Positions 15,247 to 23,400 of a DNA stretch of 64,000 nucleotides are shown here, one piece after another. Under the pieces are notes generated by a model. That model was given only the letters and a program-made list of their open reading frames with translations. It made no database searches and was not told the DNA's origin. The stretch spans positions 372,001 to 436,000 of the forward strand of contig NZ_JACIJM010000003.1 of NCBI RefSeq assembly GCF_014199395.1, read 5' to 3'. The position numbers and the translations under genes are program-made. The DNA comes from Yoonia ponticola. Lineage in GTDB: Bacteria > Pseudomonadota > Alphaproteobacteria > Rhodobacterales > Rhodobacteraceae. Numbering within the stretch: the stretch's first letter is position 1; each line of letters opens with the position of its first letter.

Positions 15247-16568
15247 TGCGGTGTTCCAATGTCGGAATTGCGGGTGTGGGCCAGCGACCAGCCGAGCCGC
15301 GATGTGTCGGGGCGTGGGCCGCTGTCGATCAGCGCCATAAAACGGTGTTTGTCGCCGCCGTCATGCGGTTTTGATAGCGCTGCGGCGACGCCTTCGAGTG
15401 AAGCGATGTTATGGCCTGCTCGGAATGTGTCAACATGAGGGAGCATTTGCGCGATGCCGCGGGCCTTGGGCGCAAAGCCGTCGTAACGCAGTAAGGGGTT
15501 GAGCCATATGACTTGTTTTGCGGTCAAGGACAGGCGTTCCATGGTTTTGGACAGGTCCGCGTCGCCGTCACGGTCCAGTCCGTCAGTAATCAGCAGCACC
15601 ACAGCGCCCTGCCCCATCACACGCCGCGACCAATCGCGGTTAAAGCGGTCGAGGCAGGCGGCGATCCTTGTGCCACTTTCCCAATCTTGCGCTTGTGCGC
15701 CTGCCGCGGCAAGCGCTGCGTCCACGTCGCGGGTCCGCATGTGGCGGGTGATATTGGTTAACTGCGTCCCGAAAGTGAAGGCGTGGACATGCGCCCAGCC
15801 TTGCCCCTGACGGTTCGCGACAGCGTGGACAAAGTGCAGCACGGCGCGGGAATATTGCGACATGGACCCCGAAATATCGCAGAGCACCACGAGGTTTGGA
15901 TAGCGGATGCGCGGGCGTTTGGTTTTGAACTGATTGATCTCGCCGCCCGTCCGCATGGCCGCCCGCATGGTGTTGCGCCAGTCTGGAATACGGCCATTCA
16001 GGGCTTGGGTGCGGCGGCTGAGGATCGGCGGTACGGGTAGTCGCATCGTCGCAAGGATGCGCTTGGCACGGGCCATTTCGGCGATGCTCATTTGCTCGAA
16101 ATCAAGCGTTTTCAGGTGCTCTTCGCCAGAAGTGGTTTGGCTGGCATCAATGTCGACTTCGACCTCGTCTTCGTTGGTTTTACCGTCGGGCAATTCGGGG
16201 TCTTTTTGATCGAGTAATGCTTGGGCCGCGCGGCGTTCGGCGGCGACGGCTTTGCGTTCTTCTTGCACACCGCGCACGGCGGGTGTGAGAAAGGCCATCA
16301 TGTGTTCCATGAATTGCGGGTCGCGCCAGTAGAGGCGGAAAATCTGTGCAAAAACAGCGCGGTCTTCGGGTTTACTGACGAAACAGGCGTGTAGGGTCCA
16401 GTAGAAATCCACCTTGCTGGTGAAGCCTGCGGCGGACACGGCGAGGATTGCGTCGGTGATCCGGCCGGGTCCGATGTTGAGGCCAGCACGACGTAGGGCG
16501 CGGCCGAAGTGCGTGATGTTTTCCGCGAGTTTGGGATCGTCGGGGAGTGATAAAGGGGGGAGTTTCAT
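15243..16568 (-). CDS. coxE: CoxE-type VWA domain protein
   Basis: A 441-residue protein with a C-terminal von Willebrand A domain. The metal-ion-dependent adhesion site is visible as CDISGSMS (about residue 232) with the downstream GTRIAACL and LITDGLDR segments. The N-terminal 200 residues are the CoxE-specific part with an acidic linker. In Oligotropha carboxidovorans CoxE works with the MoxR ATPase CoxD to build the [CuSMoO2] centre of CO dehydrogenase. It lies 133 bp after coxD, the gap holding a dispersed repeat, and overlaps xdhC by 4 bases. Confidence 0.88.
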   Translation of the reverse strand: MKLPPLSLPDDPKLAENITHFGRALRRAGLNIGPGRITDAILAVSAAGFTSKVDFYWTLHACFVSKPEDRAVFAQIFRLYWRDPQFMEHMMAFLTPAVRGVQEERKAVAAERRAAQALLDQKDPELPDGKTNEDEVEVDIDASQTTSGEEHLKTLDFEQMSIAEMARAKRILATMRLPVPPILSRRTQALNGRIPDWRNTMRAAMRTGGEINQFKTKRPRIRYPNLVVLCDISGSMSQYSRAVLHFVHAVANRQGQGWAHVHAFTFGTQLTNITRHMRTRDVDAALAAAGAQAQDWESGTRIAACLDRFNRDWSRRVMGQGAVVLLITDGLDRDGDADLSKTMERLSLTAKQVIWLNPLLRYDGFAPKARGIAQMLPHVDTFRAGHNIASLEGVAAALSKPHDGGDKHRFMALIDSGPRPDTSRLGWSLAHTRNSDIGTPQ

Positions 16569-16636
16569 GTGGTTAACGCTGGGGGCTTCACGCCCGCCGC
16601 CTTTGTCGCTCGGACCAATGGCGCACCAAAGTCGGC

Positions 16637-16675
16637 CCCTCCGTGGGATTTTGAAGAAGTCAAAGAAGTCGTGGC
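16637..16675. repeat. dispersed repeat, CTTCTTTGACTTCTTCAAAA family, copy 2
   Basis: On the minus strand this reads CTTCTTTGACTTCTTCAAAA followed by TCCCACGGAGG. It shares at least 24 identical bases with the copy at 4028 and lies between coxD and coxE, about 30 bp after the coxD stop. Read along the upstream gene it has the same orientation as the copy after tpiA. Confidence 0.75.
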
Positions 16676-16701
16676 GGCGCGAGTGGAGCTAAGCGAGCGC
16701 A

Positions 16702-17580
16702 TCATTCTGCAGGGATGCTTTTGCGGGCGTCGTCGAGGATTTTCTTGGCCTCTGATCCTTGTAGGCGTTGAATGTCGTCTTGGTATTTCAGCACCGCGCC
16801 GAGCGTGTCGGCGATGACTTCGGGCGATAAGGTCAGCACGTCGAGCGCGAGCAGGCATTTGGCCCAGTCGATGGTTTCCGCGACACCCGGTTTTTTGAAC
16901 AGGTCTTCGGTGCGCAGGCGTTGGACGAAGGCCACGACCTCTTCTGAGAGCTGCTGTGTGGCTTCAGGAGCGCGGGATTGCAGGATCTCCATTTCGCGCT
17001 CGAAATTGGGGTATCCGACCCAGTGGTACAGACAGCGGCGCTTCAGCGCGTCGTGGACTTCGCGGGTGCGGTTGGAGGTCAGGATCACGATGGGTGGTTC
17101 GGGCGCGACTATAGTGCCGCGTTCGGGGATGGTGACTTGGAAGTCCGACAGCGCCTCGAGCAGGAATGCCTCGAAGGGGGCGTCCGTCCGGTCAATCTCG
17201 TCGATCAGCAAGACGGGTGCGCCACCCTCTTGGGGTTTCATTGCCTCAAGCAGGGGGCGAGCGATCAGGTAGTCATCGGAGAACAGGTTTTCTTTGGCCT
17301 CGCCCGTGCGGATTGCGATCATTTGCGCCGCGAAGTTCCATTCATAGACCGCAGAAGACGCGTCTAACCCTTCGTAACATTGCAGCCGGATCAAGCGCTT
17401 ACCCAACGCCGCAGCAATCGCTTTGGCGATTTCGGTTTTACCGGTGCCCGCCTCGCCCTCTAGGAACAAGGGCCGCCCGAGCCGCTGCGACAGGAACACC
17501 ACTGTCGCCAATGCGCGGTCGCAAATGTAGCCGGTATCGCCCAATTCGGATTGCACGGCGTCGATGGTGTCAAAGGTCAT
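16702..17580 (-). CDS. coxD: CoxD-type MoxR AAA+ ATPase
   Basis: A 292-residue AAA+ ATPase of the MoxR family. Walker A is GEAGTGKTE (about residue 41), Walker B is VLLIDEIDRTD (about 110), followed by sensor 1 in ILTSNRTRE and the arginine-finger region DALKRRCLYHW. Such ATPases act as chaperones that remodel metal enzymes together with a VWA partner, here coxE. The frame opens 8 codons earlier, but AGGAG seven bases before 17580 fixes this start. It is the first gene of the cox accessory set and is divergent from glutaryl-CoA dehydrogenase. Confidence 0.9.
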   Translation of the reverse strand: MTFDTIDAVQSELGDTGYICDRALATVVFLSQRLGRPLFLEGEAGTGKTEIAKAIAAALGKRLIRLQCYEGLDASSAVYEWNFAAQMIAIRTGEAKENLFSDDYLIARPLLEAMKPQEGGAPVLLIDEIDRTDAPFEAFLLEALSDFQVTIPERGTIVAPEPPIVILTSNRTREVHDALKRRCLYHWVGYPNFEREMEILQSRAPEATQQLSEEVVAFVQRLRTEDLFKKPGVAETIDWAKCLLALDVLTLSPEVIADTLGAVLKYQDDIQRLQGSEAKKILDDARKSIPAE

Positions 17581-17717
17581 TTTGTTCTCCTGCTGCTGTC
17601 TCAACCTGCACCCCTACCCCGTGGCGTCAAGTCACCCCTTGGTCGTAGTTGATCACAAGGATTGTAACCGCCACGTGGCCCGCGTAGGTTTTGCCCAAAC
17701 CGCACGAGGAGCCTGCC

Positions 17718-18938
17718 ATGACCGACGCAACACCCCTTCCCCACGGCTACGGCCCTGACCTGAATGCCTTTGATTGGGAAGACGCGCTGCGCCTTGAGGA
17801 TATGTTGTCCGAGGACGAGCGGATGTTGCGTGATGCGGCCCGTACTTTTGCCCAAGATGTGCTGCAACCCAAGGTAATCGAGGCCTACCGCGACGAGGCG
17901 ACGGACCCGGCGATTTTCAAGCAAATGGGCGATGCGGGCCTGTTGGGGGCGACGATCCCCGAGGAATACGGTGGATTGGGTGCAAATTATGTGACTTACG
18001 GGTTGATTGCCCGCGAGATTGAACGTGTGGACAGTGGCTATCGGTCGATGATGTCGGTGCAATCGTCATTGGTCATGTATCCGATTCAGGCTTACGGATC
18101 AGAAGAACAGCGTCAAAAATATCTGCCCGGTCTGGCAGCTGGTACATTGATTGGCTGCTTTGGCTTGACCGAACCGGATGCGGGGTCTGATCCCGCTGGC
18201 ATGAAGACGACGGCCAAGAAAACCGCTGATGGATATGTGCTAAACGGGTCCAAGATGTGGATTTCCAACGCGCCGATTGCCGATGTTTTTGTGATCTGGG
18301 CAAAATCCGAAGAGCACGGCGGGAAAATCCGTGGTTTTGTGCTGGAAAAAGGCATGGAAGGACTGTCTGCCCCCAAGATCGGCGGAAAACTGTCGCTGCG
18401 TGCCTCGATCACGGGTGAAATCGTGATGAAAGATGTGGCGGTGTCCGAGGATGCGTTGCTACCGGGTGTGCAAGGGTTGAAGGGGCCGTTTGGCTGCTTG
18501 AACCGCGCACGTTACGGGATTGCGTGGGGTGTCATGGGCGCGGCTGAATTCTGCTGGCATGCGTCGCGCCAATATGGTCTGGACCGTAAGCAATTCAACA
18601 AACCGCTGGCGCAGACGCAGCTATTCCAGAAAAAGCTCGCGGATATGCAGACGGAAATTTCACTGGGATTACAAGGCGCTCTGCAAGTTGGTCGCCTGAT
18701 GGACATGGGCAAAGCGGCCCCTGAGATGATCAGCCTGATGAAGCGGAACAACTGCGGCAAGGCGCTGGATATTGCGCGGATGTCGCGGGATATGCACGGC
18801 GGCAATGGCATCTCTGACGAGTTCCAAATCATGCGCCATATGGTTAATTTGGAAACCGTGAATACATATGAAGGCACGCATGATGTGCATGCTTTGATCT
18901 TGGGACGGGCGCAAACCGGACTGCAGGCTTTCTTTTGA
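17718..18938 (+). CDS. gcdH: glutaryl-CoA dehydrogenase (acyl-CoA dehydrogenase family)
   Basis: A 406-residue FAD enzyme. The acyl-CoA dehydrogenase signature [14 protein letters not shown] and the FAD/substrate segment [15 protein letters not shown] lie near residues 145-190. The catalytic base is Glu385 in [10 protein letters not shown], and RDMHGGNG precedes it. The N-terminal LTEDER-like segment ([17 protein letters not shown]) and overall match to mitochondrial GCDH favour glutaryl-CoA to crotonyl-CoA conversion in lysine and tryptophan breakdown over other acyl-CoA substrates. The ATG at 17718 has GAGGAG six bases upstream. The gene is monocistronic or leads the following unknown gene, 89 bp away. 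Confidence 0.93.
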   Translation: MTDATPLPHGYGPDLNAFDWEDALRLEDMLSEDERMLRDAARTFAQDVLQPKVIEAYRDEATDPAIFKQMGDAGLLGATIPEEYGGLGANYVTYGLIAREIERVDSGYRSMMSVQSSLVMYPIQAYGSEEQRQKYLPGLAAGTLIGCFGLTEPDAGSDPAGMKTTAKKTADGYVLNGSKMWISNAPIADVFVIWAKSEEHGGKIRGFVLEKGMEGLSAPKIGGKLSLRASITGEIVMKDVAVSEDALLPGVQGLKGPFGCLNRARYGIAWGVMGAAEFCWHASRQYGLDRKQFNKPLAQTQLFQKKLADMQTEISLGLQGALQVGRLMDMGKAAPEMISLMKRNNCGKALDIARMSRDMHGGNGISDEFQIMRHMVNLETVNTYEGTHDVHALILGRAQTGLQAFF

Positions 18939-19027
18939 TTGGGAATGACCGCAAAAGAGGCGCAGGACCTGCCCATTTTGGCCGCATTGACGTATGATTA
19001 AGGTAAGACCCGCTGCTGGAGGCATGA

Positions 19028-19990
19028 GTGACCAAAGATACACGAATTGACATCGATTCTGACCTAGCTGGCCTTGCTGGCGATGCGTGGTTTGCGCAAC
19101 TCGAAGAGGTGTCCGAAGATTTAGGATACTTTGAACGCTTAGAGAAACATGCCGCCGCGTTTATCGATGCGGGAACGAAGTTGCTGGTCACTTTCGAAAA
19201 TGCCGATACGATTCAGACGCAAGACCCTGACGCCGAACCTTTTGGGTTTCACTTTGTGCGCCAAGAAGGCTGGTCGCATTTGGGCATCTATTCCCAATCA
19301 CCAAGCTGGTATCGCGAAGAACGGGTGTACCGGTATTTCGACCGCTTGATTGATGACGGGTTCTTCGAAGACTTTGATGACGTGCTCTTTTATGGCGCGG
19401 ATTCAGGGGCTTACGCGGCGACGGCCTATAGTGTTGCAGCCCCCGGGTGTCGGGTGTTGGCATTGCGTCCGCAGGCGACGCTTGACCCGAGGATTGCCGG
19501 ATTTGACCATCGGTATCGCGACCAACGGATCAAGGATTTTTCCAGTCGTTATGGCTATGGCCCTGATATGATTGACGCAACTGAACGTGCCTATATCGCC
19601 TTTGATCCGCATCAGTTGATGGATGCGGTTCATGCAGCCCTTTATACCAAGCCGAATATGACGGCGCTGCGGTGTCATGGCCTTGGGCCACGGCTGTCAC
19701 GCGCGTTGGAAGGTCTCGAAATTTTGGATGTGATGGTGCATGACGCGATGAACGGATCGCTGACGGCCCCAAGCTTTGGCAAGCTGCTACGCGCCCGCCG
19801 GACTTATGCCCCCTATCTGCGCAATCTGTTCAACCAGACGATGAAACGTGACCGGATGGATTTGGCGGTGAATGTCTGCGCCCATGCGATGCGCGTCGGG
19901 CATACCCGCTTTTTCGCAGAGCAGTTTGATGCGTTGACCGCGCAGGGCTACCACCCGTACCGCCCCGTCAAAGTAAAGGCGGCCGAATAA
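19028..19990 (+). CDS. conserved protein of unknown function with an alpha/beta-hydrolase-like core
   Basis: A 320-residue protein. Homologues in roseobacters are, as I recall, sometimes labelled phosphoadenosine phosphosulfate reductase, but I see no PP-loop and no ECGIH-like tail. The central part (residues 115-165) reads VLFYGADSGAYAATAYS followed by CRVLALRPQATLDP. This is like the strand, nucleophile elbow and helix of an alpha/beta hydrolase, with a candidate serine in ADSGA. The start is a GTG with GGAGG six bases upstream; the nearby ATG at 19024 is in a frame that closes after eight codons. No neighbours point to a role. Enzymatic function is a guess. Confidence 0.8.
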   Translation: MTKDTRIDIDSDLAGLAGDAWFAQLEEVSEDLGYFERLEKHAAAFIDAGTKLLVTFENADTIQTQDPDAEPFGFHFVRQEGWSHLGIYSQSPSWYREERVYRYFDRLIDDGFFEDFDDVLFYGADSGAYAATAYSVAAPGCRVLALRPQATLDPRIAGFDHRYRDQRIKDFSSRYGYGPDMIDATERAYIAFDPHQLMDAVHAALYTKPNMTALRCHGLGPRLSRALEGLEILDVMVHDAMNGSLTAPSFGKLLRARRTYAPYLRNLFNQTMKRDRMDLAVNVCAHAMRVGHTRFFAEQFDALTAQGYHPYRPVKVKAAE

Positions 19991-20025
19991 CGACCGCCCT
20001 CTTGTAGGTGCTGAAATAGTGCAAC

Positions 20026-20649
20026 TTAAAATGTGGCGGGTTCAATCGCCACTGGTATGTTCATCCCCGTTTCAGCAATCGAAGAGCTGCTGGACAGGAT
20101 GTAAGCCGTGTCGAGCGCTGGCAAATATGCGTAAAGCAACGACGCGCCGTAGTCATCGTTTGGCCAGCGATATTCAACAACCGCATGGATCGTTTCGTAA
20201 TCGCACCCCGAAATACGGGTGACTGGCGCGTCCAAAAAGAACACGTCGTAGAGTTCTGACCGTTTGACCCCATCAGGGAATATATTCGTCGTGTTGCCCG
20301 ACCAGAAAGTCCCCACCGCTGGTGCGGGCAACGCGGATGATGCTTCGTCAAATACGATCTCGAGACGCGACGCATCTTCGGGTTGTGCGGCACGCAGCGT
20401 GACTTCTTCAGTGAAGTAGAGCCCGTGCTGCCCCGTAAATTTGATCGTCAGGTCTTCTGCGGCGTAGGATTCTGTCACCTCGACCAGACCTGTTTGCGTC
20501 CTGCGCATCGCTACCGACGACTGGTTTTCGAAGGTGACAATGATTCCGCGGCGCATGTCTTCTTCATTGAGACATGCAGCAGCAGCACCATTTACACCGA
20601 CAGCCATCGCCAACGCGGCCCCCACCGCGCAAGTGATCGTATTGAACAT
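20026..20649 (-). CDS. secreted protein of unknown function
   Basis: A 207-residue protein with a clear Sec signal peptide (ALAMAVGVNGAAAA, cleavage probably near residue 24) and a GGGGG ribosome binding site. The mature part has two cysteines, one right after the cleavage region and one in SGCDYET, which could form a disulfide. It is rich in short beta-type segments, so a small periplasmic beta domain is likely. I do not recognise a family. It is convergent with the gene ending at 19990, with a 35-bp gap. Confidence 0.78.
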   Translation of the reverse strand: MFNTITCAVGAALAMAVGVNGAAAACLNEEDMRRGIIVTFENQSSVAMRRTQTGLVEVTESYAAEDLTIKFTGQHGLYFTEEVTLRAAQPEDASRLEIVFDEASSALPAPAVGTFWSGNTTNIFPDGVKRSELYDVFFLDAPVTRISGCDYETIHAVVEYRWPNDDYGASLLYAYLPALDTAYILSSSSSIAETGMNIPVAIEPATF

Positions 20650-21009
20650 CTATGCCCCCTAAATTTGAGCCAAGGCCACCGTCACACAATTGCCATATCC
20701 TGCCAACAGATAGCTGGCCCGAGAACAGTCATTGTCGGATTTGGCAACAATCGCAGGGAATGATTTCGATGTGGTAAATGGCTTTAGGTTGTGGGGTTCG
20801 AGCGGGACTTAGGGCGCATTTTGGCATATAAATAGGGGGTTATGCTAAACGGACGGCACTGCCGAAAATGGGGAACCACTGATCCCCTTCTTAGCACATC
20901 TCAACCCTTGCTTGCAGACACGCAGCGACACCCGCAATCGCTGATCTCGCAACAGTTGCCTTATTATGGGCACAATTGGGCGACTTGCAGAGACAGGGTG
21001 CTGGTCAGT
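20650..21009. other. intergenic region, 360 bp, no gene supported
   Basis: This stretch holds the promoter region of the secreted protein gene (minus strand) and nothing else I can assign. A 65-codon open frame on the plus strand from 20842 has GGGGG only two bases before its ATG, and its amino-acid composition looks non-coding. No hairpin terminator with a T run is evident for the gene ending at 21010. Confidence 0.6.
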
Positions 21010-21279
21010 TTAGGATTGTTTGCCTTGCACAACCGCTAGGATTCGCGTCGCGAAATAGCCCAGCAACAAGCCGACGCTCAGCCCGATGGCGTTGCCGCTG
21101 TCGAAGATCGACGCCACAAATGCCGCAATCAGCATTGCGATAAGCAGTGTGATGGCGCGGTGTTCTGACCCGTCGATAGGGATGACTTTGCGCAGGCGCG
21201 CAGTGACAGGTTTGCCGATTGCTGTTTCCAGCTGTGGCACCAGAAATCCGGCGATGGCTGCAATAATGAATCCGAGCAT
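21010..21279 (-). CDS. small membrane protein, 89 aa
   Basis: An 89-residue protein with two or three hydrophobic segments: residues 2-14 (LGFIIAAIAGFLV), 43-58 (ITLLIAMLIAAFVASI) and 63-83 (NAIGLSVGLLLGYFATRIL), separated by a basic loop. It is likely an inner-membrane protein of unknown function. The frame is open much further upstream across the pyrC start, but the ATG at 21279 has AAGGGATA upstream and begins the hydrophobic stretch. It is divergent from pyrC, about 100 bp away. Confidence 0.72.
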   Translation of the reverse strand: MLGFIIAAIAGFLVPQLETAIGKPVTARLRKVIPIDGSEHRAITLLIAMLIAAFVASIFDSGNAIGLSVGLLLGYFATRILAVVQGKQS

Positions 21280-21376
21280 TTGATATCCCTTACGTGATGT
21301 ACACTTCAATACGCCGAGCCTGCGGCCGCGATCAACCAACATTGTGATCTTTGCATGATCGGTGTAATCGAAAGTT

Positions 21377-22429
21377 ATGAAAGATAAAGCGATCACCGAA
21401 CTCACTATCCGGCGCCCGGATGACTGGCATTTACACCTGCGTGACGGGGCGATGCTGCAAGCTGTTTTGCCTGAAACCGCGCGGCATTTCGCCCGTGCGA
21501 TTGTCATGCCGAACCTTGTGCCGCCTGTTGTCACCGCTGAACAAGCGCGTGGTTATCGCAACCGGATCATGGCCGCCCTGCCCGCTGGGATGACCTTTGA
21601 TCCGCTGATGACATTATATCTGACCGAAGATACCGACCCCGACGATGTGGCTGCTGCTTTTGCCGATGGCACGGCGCGTGCGGTCAAGCTGTATCCGGCG
21701 GGTGCCACGACAAATTCGGCGTCTGGCGTTGCCGACTTTGATAAAGTCCGTCCGGTGCTGGCGAAGATGGCTGAAATCGGGATGCCGCTGTGTGTGCACG
21801 GCGAAGTCACCGACCACAACATCGATATCTTTGATCGCGAGGCCGTGTTCATCGACAAGGTGCTCAAGCCGATCCGCAAGAAGAATCAAGACCTTAAGAT
21901 CGTGATGGAACATGTCACCACCCAAGACGCGGTGGATTATGTGCGCGACAATACCAAGAACCTTGCCGCGACGATCACCACGCATCACCTAATCATTAAC
22001 CGGAATCACATTCTGGCGGGCGGGATTAAACCGCATTTCTATTGCCTGCCAGTGGCTAAGCGCGAAACCCATCGCGTTGCGCTGGTTCAGGCGGCTGTTT
22101 CCGGCGATAAACGCTTCTTTCTTGGCACCGACAGTGCGCCGCATACCGATCCAGCGAAGCTGCAAGAATGTGGCTGTGCAGGCATTTTCACAGCGCCAAA
22201 CACGATGTCCTGCCTTGCCGAAGTTTTTGAGGCCGCAGGTGCATTAACCAAGCTAGAGGCGTTCACATCGCTGAACGGTCCCCGCTTTTACGGGCTGCCA
22301 GAAAACACTGAAACCATCACACTGACCAAGGGCGATCCTGTCGCTTATCCGTCGCATATCGTGACTGACGATGGACCTGTCACGGTCTTTGACCCCGGCT
22401 TTCCTTTGCATTGGAACGTCTCGGTCTAG
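21377..22429 (+). CDS. pyrC: dihydroorotase
   Basis: Third step of pyrimidine synthesis: cyclises N-carbamoyl-aspartate to dihydroorotate. The 350-residue protein is the class-II (E. coli PyrC) type, with the metal-binding HLHLRDG motif (residues 15-21), the carboxylated lysine in VKLYPAG (about 98), the histidine of VHGEVTD, and the catalytic aspartate region FLGTDSAPH. The binuclear zinc site is therefore complete. The ribosome binding site is weak (GAAAG). pyrE follows 68 bp later on the same strand with a hairpin repeat in between, forming a two-gene pyrimidine unit. Confidence 0.96.
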   Translation: MKDKAITELTIRRPDDWHLHLRDGAMLQAVLPETARHFARAIVMPNLVPPVVTAEQARGYRNRIMAALPAGMTFDPLMTLYLTEDTDPDDVAAAFADGTARAVKLYPAGATTNSASGVADFDKVRPVLAKMAEIGMPLCVHGEVTDHNIDIFDREAVFIDKVLKPIRKKNQDLKIVMEHVTTQDAVDYVRDNTKNLAATITTHHLIINRNHILAGGIKPHFYCLPVAKRETHRVALVQAAVSGDKRFFLGTDSAPHTDPAKLQECGCAGIFTAPNTMSCLAEVFEAAGALTKLEAFTSLNGPRFYGLPENTETITLTKGDPVAYPSHIVTDDGPVTVFDPGFPLHWNVSV

Positions 22430-22432
22430 CAT

Positions 22433-22452
22433 CGATTTTTCTAGAAAAATCG
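22433..22452. repeat. double-hairpin repeat family, copy B (single module)
   Basis: CGATTTTTC-TA-GAAAAATCG is a perfect palindrome apart from its centre and starts 3 bp after the pyrC stop. It matches the second module of the element at 13223 base for base. The partner module is absent; GC-rich sequence follows. Confidence 0.8.
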
Positions 22453-22497
22453 CGGCCCACGCGGCTGCGGTGCATGAAGCAACAAGATGAGACAAAC

Positions 22498-23175
22498 ATG
22501 ATCCCCACCTCATATCCGCCCAAAGAAGAAATCGCCCGCCTGACTGCGAGCATGTTGATTGAGATCGGCGCGATTGATTTCAACGCAAAAGAGCCGTTCA
22601 CCCATGCGTCTGGCAAACAGGCACCCACTTATGTGGATTGCCGCAAGCTGATTTCGTTTCCACGTATCCGCGCCACTTTGATGGATTTCCTGACCGTCAC
22701 GATCATGCGCGAAGCCGGATTCGAGCAGTTCGACAACATCGCAGGCGGCGAAACTGCGGGGATTCCTTTCGCGGCGCTGGTGGCGGAACGTATGGCGTTG
22801 CCAATGACTTACGTGCGCAAAAAGCCCAAAGGCTACGGTCGCAATGCCCGCATCGAAGGTGTCATGTCTGAGGGACAGCGCGTGCTGCTGGTCGAAGATT
22901 TGACCACCGACGGCGGATCGAAACTGTCGTTTGTTGACGCGATCCGCGACACGGGTGCGACCTGTTCGGCGACGGCTGTGATTTTCTATTACGGCATCTT
23001 TGACGGCGTGGAAAAAACGCTGGGCGATCATGGCGTGCAACTGTTGCACCTGTGCACATGGTGGGACGTTTTGGCCGAAGCCAAGCGCAGCAACGCCTTT
23101 GACGCGGCGACATTGACCGAAGTGAACGCGTACCTGCACGACCCTGACGCATGGTCCGCTGCCCGCGCCACTTAA
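22498..23175 (+). CDS. pyrE: orotate phosphoribosyltransferase
   Basis: Converts orotate and PRPP to orotidine 5'-monophosphate. The 225-residue protein has the PRPP-binding motif [15 protein letters not shown] (about residues 125-139), the catalytic loop lysines in [12 protein letters not shown], and the orotate-binding N-terminal [13 protein letters not shown]. The frame is open 29 codons upstream through repeat B; the ATG at 22498 gives the usual N-terminus although its ribosome binding site is poor. Immediately after the stop come a DnaA-box-like site and a long inverted repeat. Confidence 0.95.
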   Translation: MIPTSYPPKEEIARLTASMLIEIGAIDFNAKEPFTHASGKQAPTYVDCRKLISFPRIRATLMDFLTVTIMREAGFEQFDNIAGGETAGIPFAALVAERMALPMTYVRKKPKGYGRNARIEGVMSEGQRVLLVEDLTTDGGSKLSFVDAIRDTGATCSATAVIFYYGIFDGVEKTLGDHGVQLLHLCTWWDVLAEAKRSNAFDAATLTEVNAYLHDPDAWSAARAT

Positions 23176-23178
23176 AAC

Positions 23179-23332
23179 TTATCCCCAAGCCTGTGGGTCA
23201 ATTCCGTTCGGAATCGGTTAACAGGCTTGGATACGCCCACGTTTTAGTGGGTAGCTGACAGGCCCACACAAGCTGTGGTATAAAGCCGTGACAGCGCGAC
23301 TTATACACAACGTTGTCCCCGCTTTATCCACC
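23179..23332. promoter_or_regulatory. three DnaA-box-like sites upstream of dnaB
   Basis: TTATCCCCA (23179-23187), TTATACACA (23301-23309) and TTATCCACC (23324-23332), all on the plus strand, each match the TTATCCACA consensus at eight of nine positions, and the middle one fits TTATNCACA exactly. They lie in the 225-bp region before the replicative helicase gene. DnaA control of dnaB is plausible, but chance matches to an AT-containing 9-mer cannot be excluded. Confidence 0.4.
23185..23230. terminator. inverted repeat after pyrE, possible terminator
   Basis: CCAAGCCTGT (23185-23194) pairs perfectly with ACAGGCTTGG (23221-23230), and the loop contains a second small stem, ATTCCG with CGGAAT. 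The structure starts 10 bp after the pyrE stop. No T run follows, so it may stabilise the 3' end rather than terminate by itself. Confidence 0.5.
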
Positions 23333-23400
23333 GACATTTGCAGATGGCGCAAATCACGCGCCCACGGTAGGAGGAATGCGGGAACCAAAAGGGGTGAGTG

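Noticed and set aside
20842..21039. 65-codon plus-strand frame in the 20.7-21 kb gap
   Set aside because: Ribosome binding site only two bases from the ATG, atypical composition, and overlap with the end of the minus-strand membrane gene.
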